Assembly: GCA_050010555.1 (NCBI GenBank)
Contig: JBEKKV010000008.1
Location: 1 to 51,377, forward strand
DNA from: JALHUB01 sp050010555
GTDB taxonomy: Bacteria; Chloroflexota; Dehalococcoidia; DSTF01; JALHUB01
DNA length: 51,377 nucleotides
Reading direction: 5' to 3'
Position numbers and translations under genes: made by a program. The notes beneath the pieces are model-generated. The model saw only the letters and a program-made list of their open reading frames with translations. It ran no database searches and had not been told where the DNA came from. This document shows, piece by piece, positions 25,129 to 33,135 of the stretch (position 1 is its first letter; every line of letters starts with the position of its first letter).

Positions 25129-25779
25129 ATGAACGTCACAATCATCGGGACCGGCAATATGGCCCGCGCAATCGGGACGCGGATGCTCGCCGGCGGGAAC
25201 TCGGTCACCTTCGTCAGCCGTCAGGCGGAGAAGGCGACGGCGCTGGCGGCGGAACTCGCGACAGCGGCGACGCGGGGCGCGACGGCTCAGGCTGCCGTCC
25301 CCGACGGCCCGATTCGAGATGAGGTCGTCGTACTCGCCGTGCCCTATAGCGCCGCGGCGGGGGTCGTGGGGGAGTACGACGACCGGCTCGCGGGCAAGAT
25401 AGTCGTCGACATCACGAACCCGCTGCGTACAACTTCGGAGGGGCTGGAGCCGGCGACGCCGCCCGGAACGTCGGCAGCGGAGCAGATCGCTGTTGCCGCT
25501 CGCCCGGCAGCGCGCATTGTCAAGGCGTTCAATGCCGCATTCGCAGCGGCGGTGATGGCGGGAAGCGTCAGTGGACAGCCGCTGGACATCTTCATCGCGG
25601 GCAACGATGCTGAAGGTAAAGCGGTGGTGGCCCAGTTAGTCGAAGCGGGAGGCATGCGACCGATAGACTGCGGTCCTCTCCGTCACGCCCGCGAACTTGA
25701 GGCGATGGCGTTGCTGATCATCAACCTCCGCGGCTCGCTGGGCATCAGCAACGCGAGCGCCTGGAAGCTGGTGTGGTAG
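25129..25779 (+). CDS. NADPH-dependent F420 reductase-like / NAD-binding oxidoreductase
   Basis: 216 residues with an N-terminal Rossmann fold: MNVTIIGTGNMARAIGTRM gives the GxGxMA dinucleotide loop, and TFVSRQAEKA the strand-2 end that would select NADP by Ser-Arg. The rest (VVLAVPYSAAAGVVGEY, DITNPLRTTSEGL, RIVKAFNAAFAAAV, IAGNDAEGKAVVAQLVEAGG) matches the F420-dependent NADP reductase family, which moves hydride between F420H2 and NADP. Whether this organism makes F420 is not shown in the window. ATG 25129 follows AAGGAGG. Confidence 0.83.
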   Translation: MNVTIIGTGNMARAIGTRMLAGGNSVTFVSRQAEKATALAAELATAATRGATAQAAVPDGPIRDEVVVLAVPYSAAAGVVGEYDDRLAGKIVVDITNPLRTTSEGLEPATPPGTSAAEQIAVAARPAARIVKAFNAAFAAAVMAGSVSGQPLDIFIAGNDAEGKAVVAQLVEAGGMRPIDCGPLRHARELEAMALLIINLRGSLGISNASAWKLVW

Positions 25780-25793
25780 CCGGACGGATTCCA

Positions 25794-25817
25794 GGGCGAT
25801 TCGCGAATCGCCCCTAC
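25794..25817 (-). repeat. GTAG-foot perfect palindrome
   Basis: GGGCGATTC (25794-25802) and GAATCGCCC (25805-25813) form a 20-base perfect palindrome followed by CTAC on the plus strand, i.e. GTAG on the minus strand. The TAG stop codon of nadD (25816-25814) lies in this foot, so the element borders the coding end exactly. Confidence 0.55.
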
Positions 25818-26422
25818 GCCTGCCGACGGTAAAGCGCGTGCTCTTTGATGTACGTCTCGACGGCGGACGGGACGAGGCCGTTCAGCGAGACGCCATTTCG
25901 GGCCCACTCGCGGATTGCGGTGGCGCTGACGTCGACGAAAGTCATCGGCAGCACGATGAGCCGTCGCGAGATGCCGGGAATCGCTTTCTCCAGTTCCGTC
26001 ACGTCCAGCTCGCGGCCCGGCGAACGTAAGGCCACGGCCAGTTGGGCCAGCGCGACGATGCGATGCGGCTCTTTCCAGTTCGGCAGGTCCAGCAGCGCGT
26101 CTTCGCCGAGCACGAAGAACAGCTCCGTCTCCGGCCCGTATAGCGCAAGCAGCTCGCCCAGCGTGTCGACCGTGTACGATGGCCCGGGCCTGTCGAGTTC
26201 CAGCGACGACACGTCCAGCCGCGGCAACGAGTCGACGGCCAGCCAGGTCATCTCCAGACGGTGTTCGGCGGCGCTTATGGGCTGTCCGGCTTTGCGCCAG
26301 GGCTCTCCCGCCGGCACGAACAGCAGCTTGTCGAGTTGCAGGTGCTCCAGGGCGACCTCCGCCAGCCTGACATGGCCAACGTGCGGCGGGTCGAAGGTGC
26401 CGCCGAGGACGCCAAGCTTCAT
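25814..26422 (-). CDS. nadD: Nicotinate-nucleotide adenylyltransferase
   Basis: Joins nicotinate mononucleotide and ATP to form deamido-NAD. 202 residues from ATG 26422. The nucleotidyltransferase signature GGTFDPPHVGH opens the protein, PAGEPWRKAG follows near residue 40, and SATAIREWARNG (the ISSTxIR-like motif) lies near residue 175. GGAG is eight bases before the ATG. The ATG overlaps the obg stop as ATGA, so the two genes are translationally coupled; obg-nadD adjacency is common in gram-positive and Chloroflexi genomes. Confidence 0.93.
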   Translation of the reverse strand: MKLGVLGGTFDPPHVGHVRLAEVALEHLQLDKLLFVPAGEPWRKAGQPISAAEHRLEMTWLAVDSLPRLDVSSLELDRPGPSYTVDTLGELLALYGPETELFFVLGEDALLDLPNWKEPHRIVALAQLAVALRSPGRELDVTELEKAIPGISRRLIVLPMTFVDVSATAIREWARNGVSLNGLVPSAVETYIKEHALYRRQA

Positions 26423-27687
26423 CCTTCCCACTCCATCTCCAGGCCGGCGACGCGGATGCGGTCTCCCGGGCGCGCGCCGGCACGCTTGAGCGCCGCGCCG
26501 ACACCCATTCGCACGAGGCGACGGCGTATCTCCGCCTTAGTCTCGCGGCTGTCGCCGGTGAGGCGCTCGACCAGGCGCGCCGCCAGGGCCCCTTCCACCT
26601 CGAAGGTGCCGTCTTTCTGCGTTAGCACGAATCGGGGCCGCCGCGGCTGAAGGTGGGTCACCGCCACCGGCGCCGTCGATTCCTCCGGCGCTTTCGCCTT
26701 CTCCTCCGACAGCGCCTGCATTACCGCATCCACCAGCTCGTCGACGCCTTCGCCTGTCGCCGCTGAGATGAAGTGCGCCTCGACGCCGGCGTCCGCCAGC
26801 TCCGAGGCGATCTCGTCGCGGCGAGTGCGTGCCTCCGGGAGGTCGAGCTTGTTCACGGCAACGATCTGCCTCTTTCCCGCCAGCGCCTCGCTGTAGGCGC
26901 GGATCTCCTCGTTCACGGCCGCCAGGTCCTGTCGCGGGCTTTCGCGCGTCCCGTCCAGCAGGTGCAAGAGCAATCTCGTTCTTTCGACGTGGCGCAGGAA
27001 CTCCAGGCCAAGCCCGATGCCTTCGTGAGCGCCGCTTATCAAGCCCGGTATGTCCGCCAGGACAGCCGTCGCGTAGCCTCTTTCTACGACGCCGAGCACG
27101 GGTTCCAGGGTGGTGAACGGGTAGCTGGCCACCTTGGGCCGCGCGGCGGAAACACGCCGCAGCAGCGTCGACTTACCGGCATTCGGAAGGCCGGTAATGC
27201 CGACATCAGCAACCAGCTTCAGGTCGAGATCCAGCTCTGACTCCTCGCCCTGCTCGCCCTTTTCGGCGATATGCGGGGCACGGTTCGTAGAAGTCGCGAA
27301 GTGGACGTTGCCGCGGCCGGCGCGACCGCCCTTTGCCACGACTATGCGCTGGCCCTCTTCGGTCAGGTCCACGATCAGATCACCTTCGCCGCCGTCCGCT
27401 CGTCGGGCAATCGTTCCAGGCGGCACGCGGATGACGAGGTCCTCGCCGTTGGCGCCGTGCTTCTTACCGCCGCTGCCGTGACCGCCGTCCTCAGCGCGGT
27501 AGTGGCGCTTTCGTCGGAAGTGGGCGAGCGTGCTGAGAGACGGGTCGACCTCCAGAATGACGTTGCCGCCTCTACCGCCGTCGCCGCCATCCGGGCCGCC
27601 TTTGGGCACGAACTTCTCGCGCCGAAAGCTCAGCGAGCCGTCGCCGCCCTTTCCCGCCTGGACGTGAACACGAACTCGGTCAATCAT
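26419..27687 (-). CDS. obg: GTPase Obg
   Basis: Essential ribosome-associated GTPase that helps 50S assembly. 422 residues in three domains. The glycine-rich Obg domain runs from the start (AGKGGDGSLSFRREKFVPKG to about residue 158). The G domain has GLPNAGKSTLL (G1), DIPGLI (G3) and NKLDL (G4). The OCT domain covers the last 80 residues. The C-terminal OCT domain is present in only some lineages. The start is ATG 27687, with GAGG nine bases upstream. A TATAAT (minus, 27711-27706) lies 20 bases upstream but lacks a clear -35. Confidence 0.95.
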   Translation of the reverse strand: MIDRVRVHVQAGKGGDGSLSFRREKFVPKGGPDGGDGGRGGNVILEVDPSLSTLAHFRRKRHYRAEDGGHGSGGKKHGANGEDLVIRVPPGTIARRADGGEGDLIVDLTEEGQRIVVAKGGRAGRGNVHFATSTNRAPHIAEKGEQGEESELDLDLKLVADVGITGLPNAGKSTLLRRVSAARPKVASYPFTTLEPVLGVVERGYATAVLADIPGLISGAHEGIGLGLEFLRHVERTRLLLHLLDGTRESPRQDLAAVNEEIRAYSEALAGKRQIVAVNKLDLPEARTRRDEIASELADAGVEAHFISAATGEGVDELVDAVMQALSEEKAKAPEESTAPVAVTHLQPRRPRFVLTQKDGTFEVEGALAARLVERLTGDSRETKAEIRRRLVRMGVGAALKRAGARPGDRIRVAGLEMEWEG

Positions 27688-27964
27688 CAGCTATGCCTCG
27701 CGACCATTATAACCACCCACCAGATATCTCTCCCTCCACACTCGGATGAACGGTCAAATTCCTCTCAACGACATGGAGGCAGGTAGGAGCAGGATCACTT
27801 CATAGTAGGGAGGCCAAAATAGTGAAGATGGTGAAGTGTGATTCCGCCAAGGCTGGTGCCGATGTGGAAAAATGAGGGTGACGGCAGCAAGACGAGAAAG
27901 AAGATAAGCGCTTTCCACAAGAGTAGACATAGTGGAAGACGTCTTGGAAGAGAAAGGTGAAGGG
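27688..27964. other. dnaA-obg spacer with DnaA-box-like sites (possible oriC)
   Basis: No gene seen. TTTTCCACA on the minus strand (27871-27863) fits the DnaA-box consensus TTWTNCACA; CTTTCCACA (27911-27919, plus) differs at one base; CCCTCCACA (27732-27740) keeps only the core. The stretch is richer in A/T than its surroundings. In many bacteria the origin lies directly beside dnaA. Two good boxes are few for an oriC, so this is a candidate only. Confidence 0.35.
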
Positions 27965-29320
27965 TCAAGCCTGCGCTGATTCGATCTGCTTTCGGATCGC
28001 CTGCAGATCGGCGCCGGTCTGGGGAATCGCTGTGTTCTCACGGTCTATCTTGCGACAGGCGTAGAGCACGGTTGAGTGGTCGCGGTCGCCGAAGAGCCGG
28101 CCTATCTGGGTGAGCGGCTGGCAGGCGTCGTGGCGCAGAAGGTACATGGCGACGTGGCGAGCGGTGGTGACGCGCTTCTCTCTGGCCTGCCCTCCCAACG
28201 ATTGCGGCGAGACGTCGTAGTAGGAGCAGACGGCATCGATGATGCGATTGGTAGTCGGGGGTGAGGCAGCGACGGTGGGGCGACTGCAGGTGATGGCCGC
28301 ATGAACGAGTGAGAGGTCAACGGGGCGACCGGTAAGGCGCGCGTAAGCGACGACGCGGTTGAGGGCGCCCTCCAGCTCGCGGACGTTGGCGTAGGCCTGC
28401 GCCGCCAGGAACTCGAGCGCGGCGGGCTCAACGTCGCCGTGAAGGGAGGGGGCTTTCTTGCGCAGGAAGGCGAGCCGGGCGACAACGGGGAACATGGAAA
28501 GGTCCGCGCTGAGGCCTGACTGGAAGCGGGAGCGCAGGCGGGGTGAGAAGCGGGTCAGACTTTGCGGCGGCTCGTCGCTGGCGAGAACGATCTGCTTGCC
28601 GTTGGACTGGAGGTGGTTGAAGGTATGGAAGAACTCCTCCTGGGTCCGCTCTTTGCCGGCGAGGAACTGGACGTCATCGAGAAGAAGAGCGTCGAGGGAG
28701 CGGTACTTGGCCCGAAAGTCGTCGTTGCGCTTCTGGCGGCTGGCGAAGACGAACTCGGAGAGGTACTGCTCGGCGGTGACGTAGAGGACGCGGCTTCCGT
28801 TGGCGAGGAGCCGATGTGCGATGGCGTGCATGAGGTGCGTCTTGCCGAGGCCGCTTTCGCCGTAAAGGAAGAGAGGGTTATGCTCGGGTGAGCTGTTTCG
28901 GCGGGCGGCGGCGCTGGCGGCGGCGTGCGCCAGGCGGTTGCAGTCGGCGACAACGAAGGTGTCGAACGTGAAGAGCGGGTTGAGGCGCGGCTTCGCCAGA
29001 AACGGGACGAGCTGGGACGGCCGCAACGGGTCGATGGCGGACGGCGCGGGCGGTTGCTCGCCGGGAATGGCCTCGACCTGGAAGGTCACTTGAACCGGCT
29101 GGCCCACGATGCCGGCGAGTGTCTTTGCAATGGGATCCTGAAGCCGGTTGGCCAGCCACTCGGCGACGAAATCGGAGGGAACGGAAACGGTGAAGCGGTC
29201 CTCGTCGAGGGTAAGGCCGCGGCTGTCGCGGAGCCAGGTCTCGAAGTTGGCGCGAGTGACTTGAAGCTGGAGCTGACCGAGCGCTGCTTCCCAGAGTGCG
29301 GTAGCGGAACGTGGCGGCAT
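27965..29320 (-). CDS. dnaA: Chromosomal replication initiator protein DnaA
   Basis: AAA+ initiator that melts oriC. About 451 residues from ATG 29320. Domain I (LWEAALGQLQLQVTRANFETWL) is followed by a variable linker. The AAA+ domain has LNPLFTFDTFVVADCNRLAHAAA, Walker A YGESGLGKTH, Walker B LLLDDVQFLAGKE, and the sensor region. The C-terminal helix-turn-helix carries the signature GRLFGDRDHSTVLYAC, which binds DnaA boxes. A GTG at 29383 is in frame but begins before the normal domain I and has no ribosome site. dnaN does not follow; obg does, which is unlike the classic dnaA-dnaN order. Confidence 0.95.
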   Translation of the reverse strand: MPPRSATALWEAALGQLQLQVTRANFETWLRDSRGLTLDEDRFTVSVPSDFVAEWLANRLQDPIAKTLAGIVGQPVQVTFQVEAIPGEQPPAPSAIDPLRPSQLVPFLAKPRLNPLFTFDTFVVADCNRLAHAAASAAARRNSSPEHNPLFLYGESGLGKTHLMHAIAHRLLANGSRVLYVTAEQYLSEFVFASRQKRNDDFRAKYRSLDALLLDDVQFLAGKERTQEEFFHTFNHLQSNGKQIVLASDEPPQSLTRFSPRLRSRFQSGLSADLSMFPVVARLAFLRKKAPSLHGDVEPAALEFLAAQAYANVRELEGALNRVVAYARLTGRPVDLSLVHAAITCSRPTVAASPPTTNRIIDAVCSYYDVSPQSLGGQAREKRVTTARHVAMYLLRHDACQPLTQIGRLFGDRDHSTVLYACRKIDRENTAIPQTGADLQAIRKQIESAQA

Positions 29321-29536
29321 CCCGGTTAGGCCTCGGTCCTTTCCAGCGCTGTCGGCCTCTTGCTGATGGGCACACGACAGCACCGACGCTAGAGATAGGT
29401 CGCTTGATGTCCCCTGCTAAGGCTGCTAGTGGCTGATAGATGGTCTCGGCTCCAGCCGCCGTGGCTCGGGGTAGTGAGCCGTGGTGGCCGTTGCCTGTGG
29501 CCGCGGGCCGGGCGGGAGATCGGCCCTGCATGGCAG

Positions 29537-29566
29537 AGGATAGCCCCGTCGGGACGGGACGGTCAA
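29537..29566 (-). promoter_or_regulatory. Promoter of dnaA
   Basis: Minus strand: TTGACC (29566-29561), 18-base spacer, TATCCT (29542-29537). The implied leader before ATG 29320 is about 210 bases. Confidence 0.5.
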
Positions 29567-29696
29567 GGCTCTTATGATCACTCGGCAAGAAAAATTGTCG
29601 GCTTTCGAAAACGAAAAAACGGGGGGAGAATCGGCGGGCAATTTGGGGCCGAGTGACGACGGTGCTAATCGCGGGGATCGGGCCGCGATGACGGAG

Positions 29697-29720
29697 GGCC
29701 GCTCGGCAACCCGAGCGGCC
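29697..29720. repeat. Perfect 10-bp hairpin in the dnaA-coaX spacer
   Basis: GGCCGCTCGG (29697-29706) pairs fully with CCGAGCGGCC (29711-29720), loop CAAC. There is no T-run on either strand, so an intrinsic terminator is unlikely. Role unknown. Confidence 0.6.
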
Positions 29721-29779
29721 GGGGGGAGGCAGGCGCAGCGATAAGCCAAGCCAAGGGTTTCGCTGAGAAGCCTATCAAG

Positions 29780-29809
29780 TTGCCACCCGAAATTGCCGTC
29801 CACTATAAT
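29780..29809 (+). promoter_or_regulatory. Promoter of coaX-coaBC
   Basis: TTGCCA (29780-29785), 18-base spacer, TATAAT (29804-29809). Expected start near 29816, leader about 40 bases. Confidence 0.65.
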
Positions 29810-29859
29810 GAGCAGCGCCAAGGCGACCGGCAAGACGCCGGCTGCGCGGGCAGGTGAAG

Positions 29860-30660
29860 ATGCTACTGGCCCTCGACATCGGCAACACGGCGATCACTAT
29901 CGGCGTCTTCGATGGCGAGGAGATCCGCGCTCGCTGGAGCATCGCGACGGACGTCGAGAACCTGGTCGACGAGTATGCCATCCTGCTGCTCAGCCTCCTC
30001 AACACCGAAGGGCTCACCGCAAGAGACGTCGACGAGGCGATCCTGGGGAGCGTCGTCCCCTCTCTGACGCCTGTATTCCAGGAGCTCTGCCGTCGCTACT
30101 TCAAGGTGACGCCGCTTGTCGTCGACCCGGGCGTGAGGACCGGCATCCGTATTCTTTACGACAGCCCTCGCGACGTCGGCGCCGACCGGGTGATCGATGC
30201 CGTAGCCGCCATCAAGCTCTATGGTCCGCCGCTCATCGTCGTTGACTTCGGCACGGCGACCGTATTCGACGCCATCTCGCGGGAGGGCGACTACGTCGGC
30301 GGGGTCATCGCGCCCGGCATCGGCATCTCCCTCGAGGCGTTGTTCGAACGCACCGCGAAGCTGCCCCGCATCGAGCTGGAGCGTCCGCGGACCGCCATCG
30401 GCAAGACGACCGTCAGCGCAATGCAGGCCGGGATCATCTTCGGCTACGTTGGGCTTGTAGAAGGCATAATCGCCCGCATGCGGAGGGAGCTGGACCCGGA
30501 GGCCAAGGTCATCGCCACCGGCGGCTACGCGCCGCTCATAGCCAAAGAGACGCCGGTGATCCAGGAGGTGAACGTGGACCTCACGCTGGTTGGGCTGAGG
30601 CTGATACAGGAAGCCAACCGAGGGCAGGCCATGCCGACCGGCAGGCAGGCGCGCGAATGA
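29860..30660 (+). CDS. coaX: Type III pantothenate kinase
   Basis: Phosphorylates pantothenate, the first step of CoA synthesis; type III enzymes use an ASKHA fold and are not inhibited by CoA. About 266 residues. LLALDIGNTAITIGVF is the phosphate-binding element, GADRVIDAVAAI and VVDFGTATVFDAI carry the catalytic aspartates, and GGVIAPGI and ATGGYAPL complete the fold. Start: ATG 29860, or GTG 29854 two codons upstream; no strong ribosome site for either. The stop overlaps the coaBC start by four bases (ATGA), so two CoA steps are coupled. Confidence 0.94.
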   Translation: MLLALDIGNTAITIGVFDGEEIRARWSIATDVENLVDEYAILLLSLLNTEGLTARDVDEAILGSVVPSLTPVFQELCRRYFKVTPLVVDPGVRTGIRILYDSPRDVGADRVIDAVAAIKLYGPPLIVVDFGTATVFDAISREGDYVGGVIAPGIGISLEALFERTAKLPRIELERPRTAIGKTTVSAMQAGIIFGYVGLVEGIIARMRRELDPEAKVIATGGYAPLIAKETPVIQEVNVDLTLVGLRLIQEANRGQAMPTGRQARE

Positions 30661-31868
30661 TACTCGAAGGCAAGCGGATAGTCGTGGGGATAACCGGCAG
30701 CATTGCCGCTCACAAGGGCGCCGACCTGGTGAGCAAGCTAACGCAGGCGGGCGCCCTCGTTGACGTCATCCTCACGGAATCCGGCGGGCGATTCGTGACG
30801 CCGGTCGCGCTCCAGGGGCTGAGCGGACGGCCCGTTTACACCGATGTCTTCGCGACGACGGGCGACCTCGCGATCTCGCACGTCGAGCTTGGGCGCCGCG
30901 CGGACGCTGTCGTCATCGCACCGGCGAGCGCGGCCACGCTGGCGCGCCTGGCGCACGGCCTGGCCGACAACCTTCTCTGCCTGACCGTACTGGCTACTGA
31001 TGCACCGGTGCTACTTGCGCCGGCGATGGACGCGCTGATGTACGAGAACGCCGCGACCCAGGCCAACCTGAAGACCCTCAGGGAGCGCGGTATGACCATC
31101 GTCGGGCCGACGGAGGGGCGGCTGGCCAGCGGAATGGTCGGCCGCGGGCGCATGCTGGAGCCGGAGGCGATAATCGGCGCGCTGCGACAGGCGCTTGGGC
31201 GGAACGGCGACCTGGCCGGGCGCAAGGTCGTCGTGAGCGCGGGCGGCACGCAGGAGCGGCTAGATCCTGTGCGCTACCTGGGCAACTACTCGTCGGGAAA
31301 GATGGGCTACGCTGTTGCGGAGGCGGCGCGGGACCGCGGGGCGCAGGTGGTTCTCGTGAGCGGGCCGAGCGCGCTGGCCGCGCCCTACGGCGTCGAGCTG
31401 ATCGGCGTGAAGACGGCGGTGGAGATGCGCGACGCCGTTGTTGCCGCCTGCGCAGGCGCCGATGCGCTGGTCATGGCCGCGGCCGTCGCAGACTTCCGTC
31501 CCGCCCGGTCGGCGACGCAGAAGATCAAGCGCAGCGGCGAAGGGATGACGCTGGAGCTGGTGCCGACGCCGGACGTCCTGTCTCAGGTTAAGGGCGATCT
31601 GGTGCGTGTGGCCTTTGCGGCCGAGAGTGAAGACTTGGTGAAGAACGCGTCGGAGAAGATGGCGCGCAAGGGCGTCGACCTGATCGTCGGCAACGACATC
31701 ACCGCGGCGGGCTCGGGCTTCGGCACGGAGACGAACCAGGTCGCGTTCGTCGACCGTTCCGGCGCTGTTGAGAGCTTGCCTCTGCTCAGCAAGCACGAAG
31801 TCGCCTGGCGCATCCTGGACCGCGTGGTCCCGCTGCTCAAGAAGCGCAGTCGCCGCCGCTCCTCGTAG
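30657..31868 (+). CDS. coaBC: Bifunctional phosphopantothenoylcysteine synthetase/decarboxylase
   Basis: Steps two and three of CoA synthesis. 403 residues. The N-terminal flavin domain (CoaC, about 1-180) has VGITGSIAAHKGADL, a His in ISHVELGRRADA and PASAATLARLAHGLADNLL. The C-terminal domain (CoaB) has SAGGTQERLDPVRYLGNYSS with GKMGYA, and the KIKR segment. Two residues described as catalytic in E. coli CoaC differ: the PAMN Asn is Asp (PAMDALMY) and the flap Cys is Ser (LASGMVGRGRM). I recall the same pair in some other phyla, so this may be a natural subtype and not a defect. Translation is coupled to coaX. Confidence 0.93.
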   Translation: MILEGKRIVVGITGSIAAHKGADLVSKLTQAGALVDVILTESGGRFVTPVALQGLSGRPVYTDVFATTGDLAISHVELGRRADAVVIAPASAATLARLAHGLADNLLCLTVLATDAPVLLAPAMDALMYENAATQANLKTLRERGMTIVGPTEGRLASGMVGRGRMLEPEAIIGALRQALGRNGDLAGRKVVVSAGGTQERLDPVRYLGNYSSGKMGYAVAEAARDRGAQVVLVSGPSALAAPYGVELIGVKTAVEMRDAVVAACAGADALVMAAAVADFRPARSATQKIKRSGEGMTLELVPTPDVLSQVKGDLVRVAFAAESEDLVKNASEKMARKGVDLIVGNDITAAGSGFGTETNQVAFVDRSGAVESLPLLSKHEVAWRILDRVVPLLKKRSRRRSS

Positions 31869-31906
31869 TCCGTCCGGCTTCGAGCCGCCCAGACGGGCTA
31901 GCGCGT

Positions 31907-31915
31907 GATACAATG
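31907..31915 (+). promoter_or_regulatory. Extended -10 element before ychF
   Basis: TGA TACAAT at 31907-31915 with no clear -35; start expected near 31922, about 32 bases before ychF. Confidence 0.4.
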
Positions 31916-31953
31916 CCGTCGAGCCGTTCTCCAATCGTATTCCTGGATCTCGT

Positions 31954-33042
31954 ATGGAACTGGCAATCGTCGGACTGGCGCGCTCGGGCAAAACCACCGT
32001 CTTCAACGCCCTGACGCATGGCCGCGCACCGGTCGGCAGCTATGGTGGCGAGGCGGAGGTGCATGTCGGCGCCGTCAAAGTGCCGGACGAGAGGGTTGAC
32101 AAGCTTGCGGCGCTCTTCCGGCCGAAGAAGACCGTTCACGCCGACATCCAGTTCACCGACATCCCCGGCGCTCTCACCTGGCGCTCCGCGGGCCGCGGCG
32201 AAGGGCCGGGACCGCAGGCGCAAGCTGCCCTCGATCGCGCCGACGGCCTCGTCCACGTTGTGCGGGCCTTCAAGAATGAGGCCGTGCCGCATCCGGACGG
32301 CTCCGTCGATCCGGCGCGCGACATAGAGGCGCTTAGCCTGGAGCTCGTCTTCGCCGACCTCGCCGTGGTCGAGAGGCGGCTGGAGCGCCTCGACACCGTT
32401 GTCCGCTCGGCGCGCGCGGGGGACCGGGAGGCCGGCGAGAAGGAGATAGCGTTGCTCGGGCGGGTTAAGGCCGGATTCGAGCAGGAGAAACCGCTGCACG
32501 GCCAGGGCCTCAGCGAGGAAGAGCTGCGCTCGCTGGCCAACTACAACCTGCTTTCCGCGAAACCCGTTCTTCTCGTTCTCAACGTTGGCGAGGAGGACGT
32601 GGCGAAGCTGGACGAGATCGAGGCGCAGTACGTCAAGCACGGCCTCGTCGCGGCGATCTGCGGCAAGCTGGAGATGGAGCTTGAGGACCTCTCGGACGAG
32701 GAGGCGGCGGAGTTCCGCGCCGACCTAGGCCTGAGCGATCCGCCTGCCGGCCGCATCGGACGCCTGGCCTTCGACCTGCTGGGGCTCATCTCGTTCTTCA
32801 CCGTCGGCGACGATGAATGTCGCGCCTGGCCCATGCCGCGCGGCACGCCCGCGGTCAGGGCCGCGGGCAGGATTCACTCCGACCTGGAGCGCGGCTTCAT
32901 CCGGGCCGAGGTCATACGCTGGGACGAGCTGCTGGAGCTGGGTTCGCTGTCGGAAGCGCGAAAACGCGGCGTCCTGCGCGGTGAGGGCAAGACCTACGAG
33001 GTGCAGGACGGCGATATCTTCCACGTTCTCTTCCACGTCTAG
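31954..33042 (+). CDS. ychF: YchF/OLA1-type ATPase
   Basis: A 362-residue Obg-related P-loop ATPase linked to ribosomes and stress. The P-loop is GLARSGKTT (7-15), less usual than the common GLPNVGKS form. DIPG (G3) lies in TDIPGAL near residue 69, and the base-recognition motif is LNVGEED, an N-x-x-E form that reads adenine in this family in place of the NKxD of true GTPases. A coiled-coil insertion (LAVVERRLERLDTVVRSA) follows, and a TGS domain ends the protein with FFTVGDDECRAW and GDIFHVLFHV. ATG 31954 has a weak ribosome site. Confidence 0.88.
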   Translation: MELAIVGLARSGKTTVFNALTHGRAPVGSYGGEAEVHVGAVKVPDERVDKLAALFRPKKTVHADIQFTDIPGALTWRSAGRGEGPGPQAQAALDRADGLVHVVRAFKNEAVPHPDGSVDPARDIEALSLELVFADLAVVERRLERLDTVVRSARAGDREAGEKEIALLGRVKAGFEQEKPLHGQGLSEEELRSLANYNLLSAKPVLLVLNVGEEDVAKLDEIEAQYVKHGLVAAICGKLEMELEDLSDEEAAEFRADLGLSDPPAGRIGRLAFDLLGLISFFTVGDDECRAWPMPRGTPAVRAAGRIHSDLERGFIRAEVIRWDELLELGSLSEARKRGVLRGEGKTYEVQDGDIFHVLFHV

Positions 33043-33068
33043 CCGCCCGGCGCGGGCTTCCATTCTCC

Positions 33069-33098
33069 TTGACCCGCTTATGTTCAGAGTGCTACGCT
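33069..33098 (+). promoter_or_regulatory. Promoter of tatA
   Basis: TTGACC (33069-33074), 18-base spacer ending TGC, TACGCT (33093-33098), an extended -10. Start expected near 33105, leader about 31 bases. Confidence 0.5.
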
Positions 33099-33135
33099 TT
33101 TCATGCGCATTTCTTGAAGCGCGGGGAGGTCTGCC

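Larger units (their letters stand above)
29384..29853. other. Divergent dnaA-coaX spacer, 470 bases
   Basis: Holds the dnaA promoter (29537-29566), the coaX promoter (29780-29809), an AT-rich stretch (about 29577-29620, with GAAAAATT and CGAAAAAAC) and a perfect hairpin (29697-29720). Short open frames across it lack family resemblance. I see no canonical DnaA box, tRNA, SRP RNA, RNase P RNA or tmRNA. An unrecognised structured RNA cannot be excluded. Confidence 0.5.

Noticed and set aside
27754..28041. Short minus-strand frame at the dnaA-obg spacer
   Set aside because: Overlaps the dnaA 3' end in another frame; no ribosome site and no similarity. The spacer is better read as non-coding.
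29426..29833. Minus-strand 135-codon frame in the dnaA-coaX spacer
   Set aside because: Runs through the dnaA promoter, the hairpin and the coaX promoter; low-complexity Pro/Arg/Ser product.
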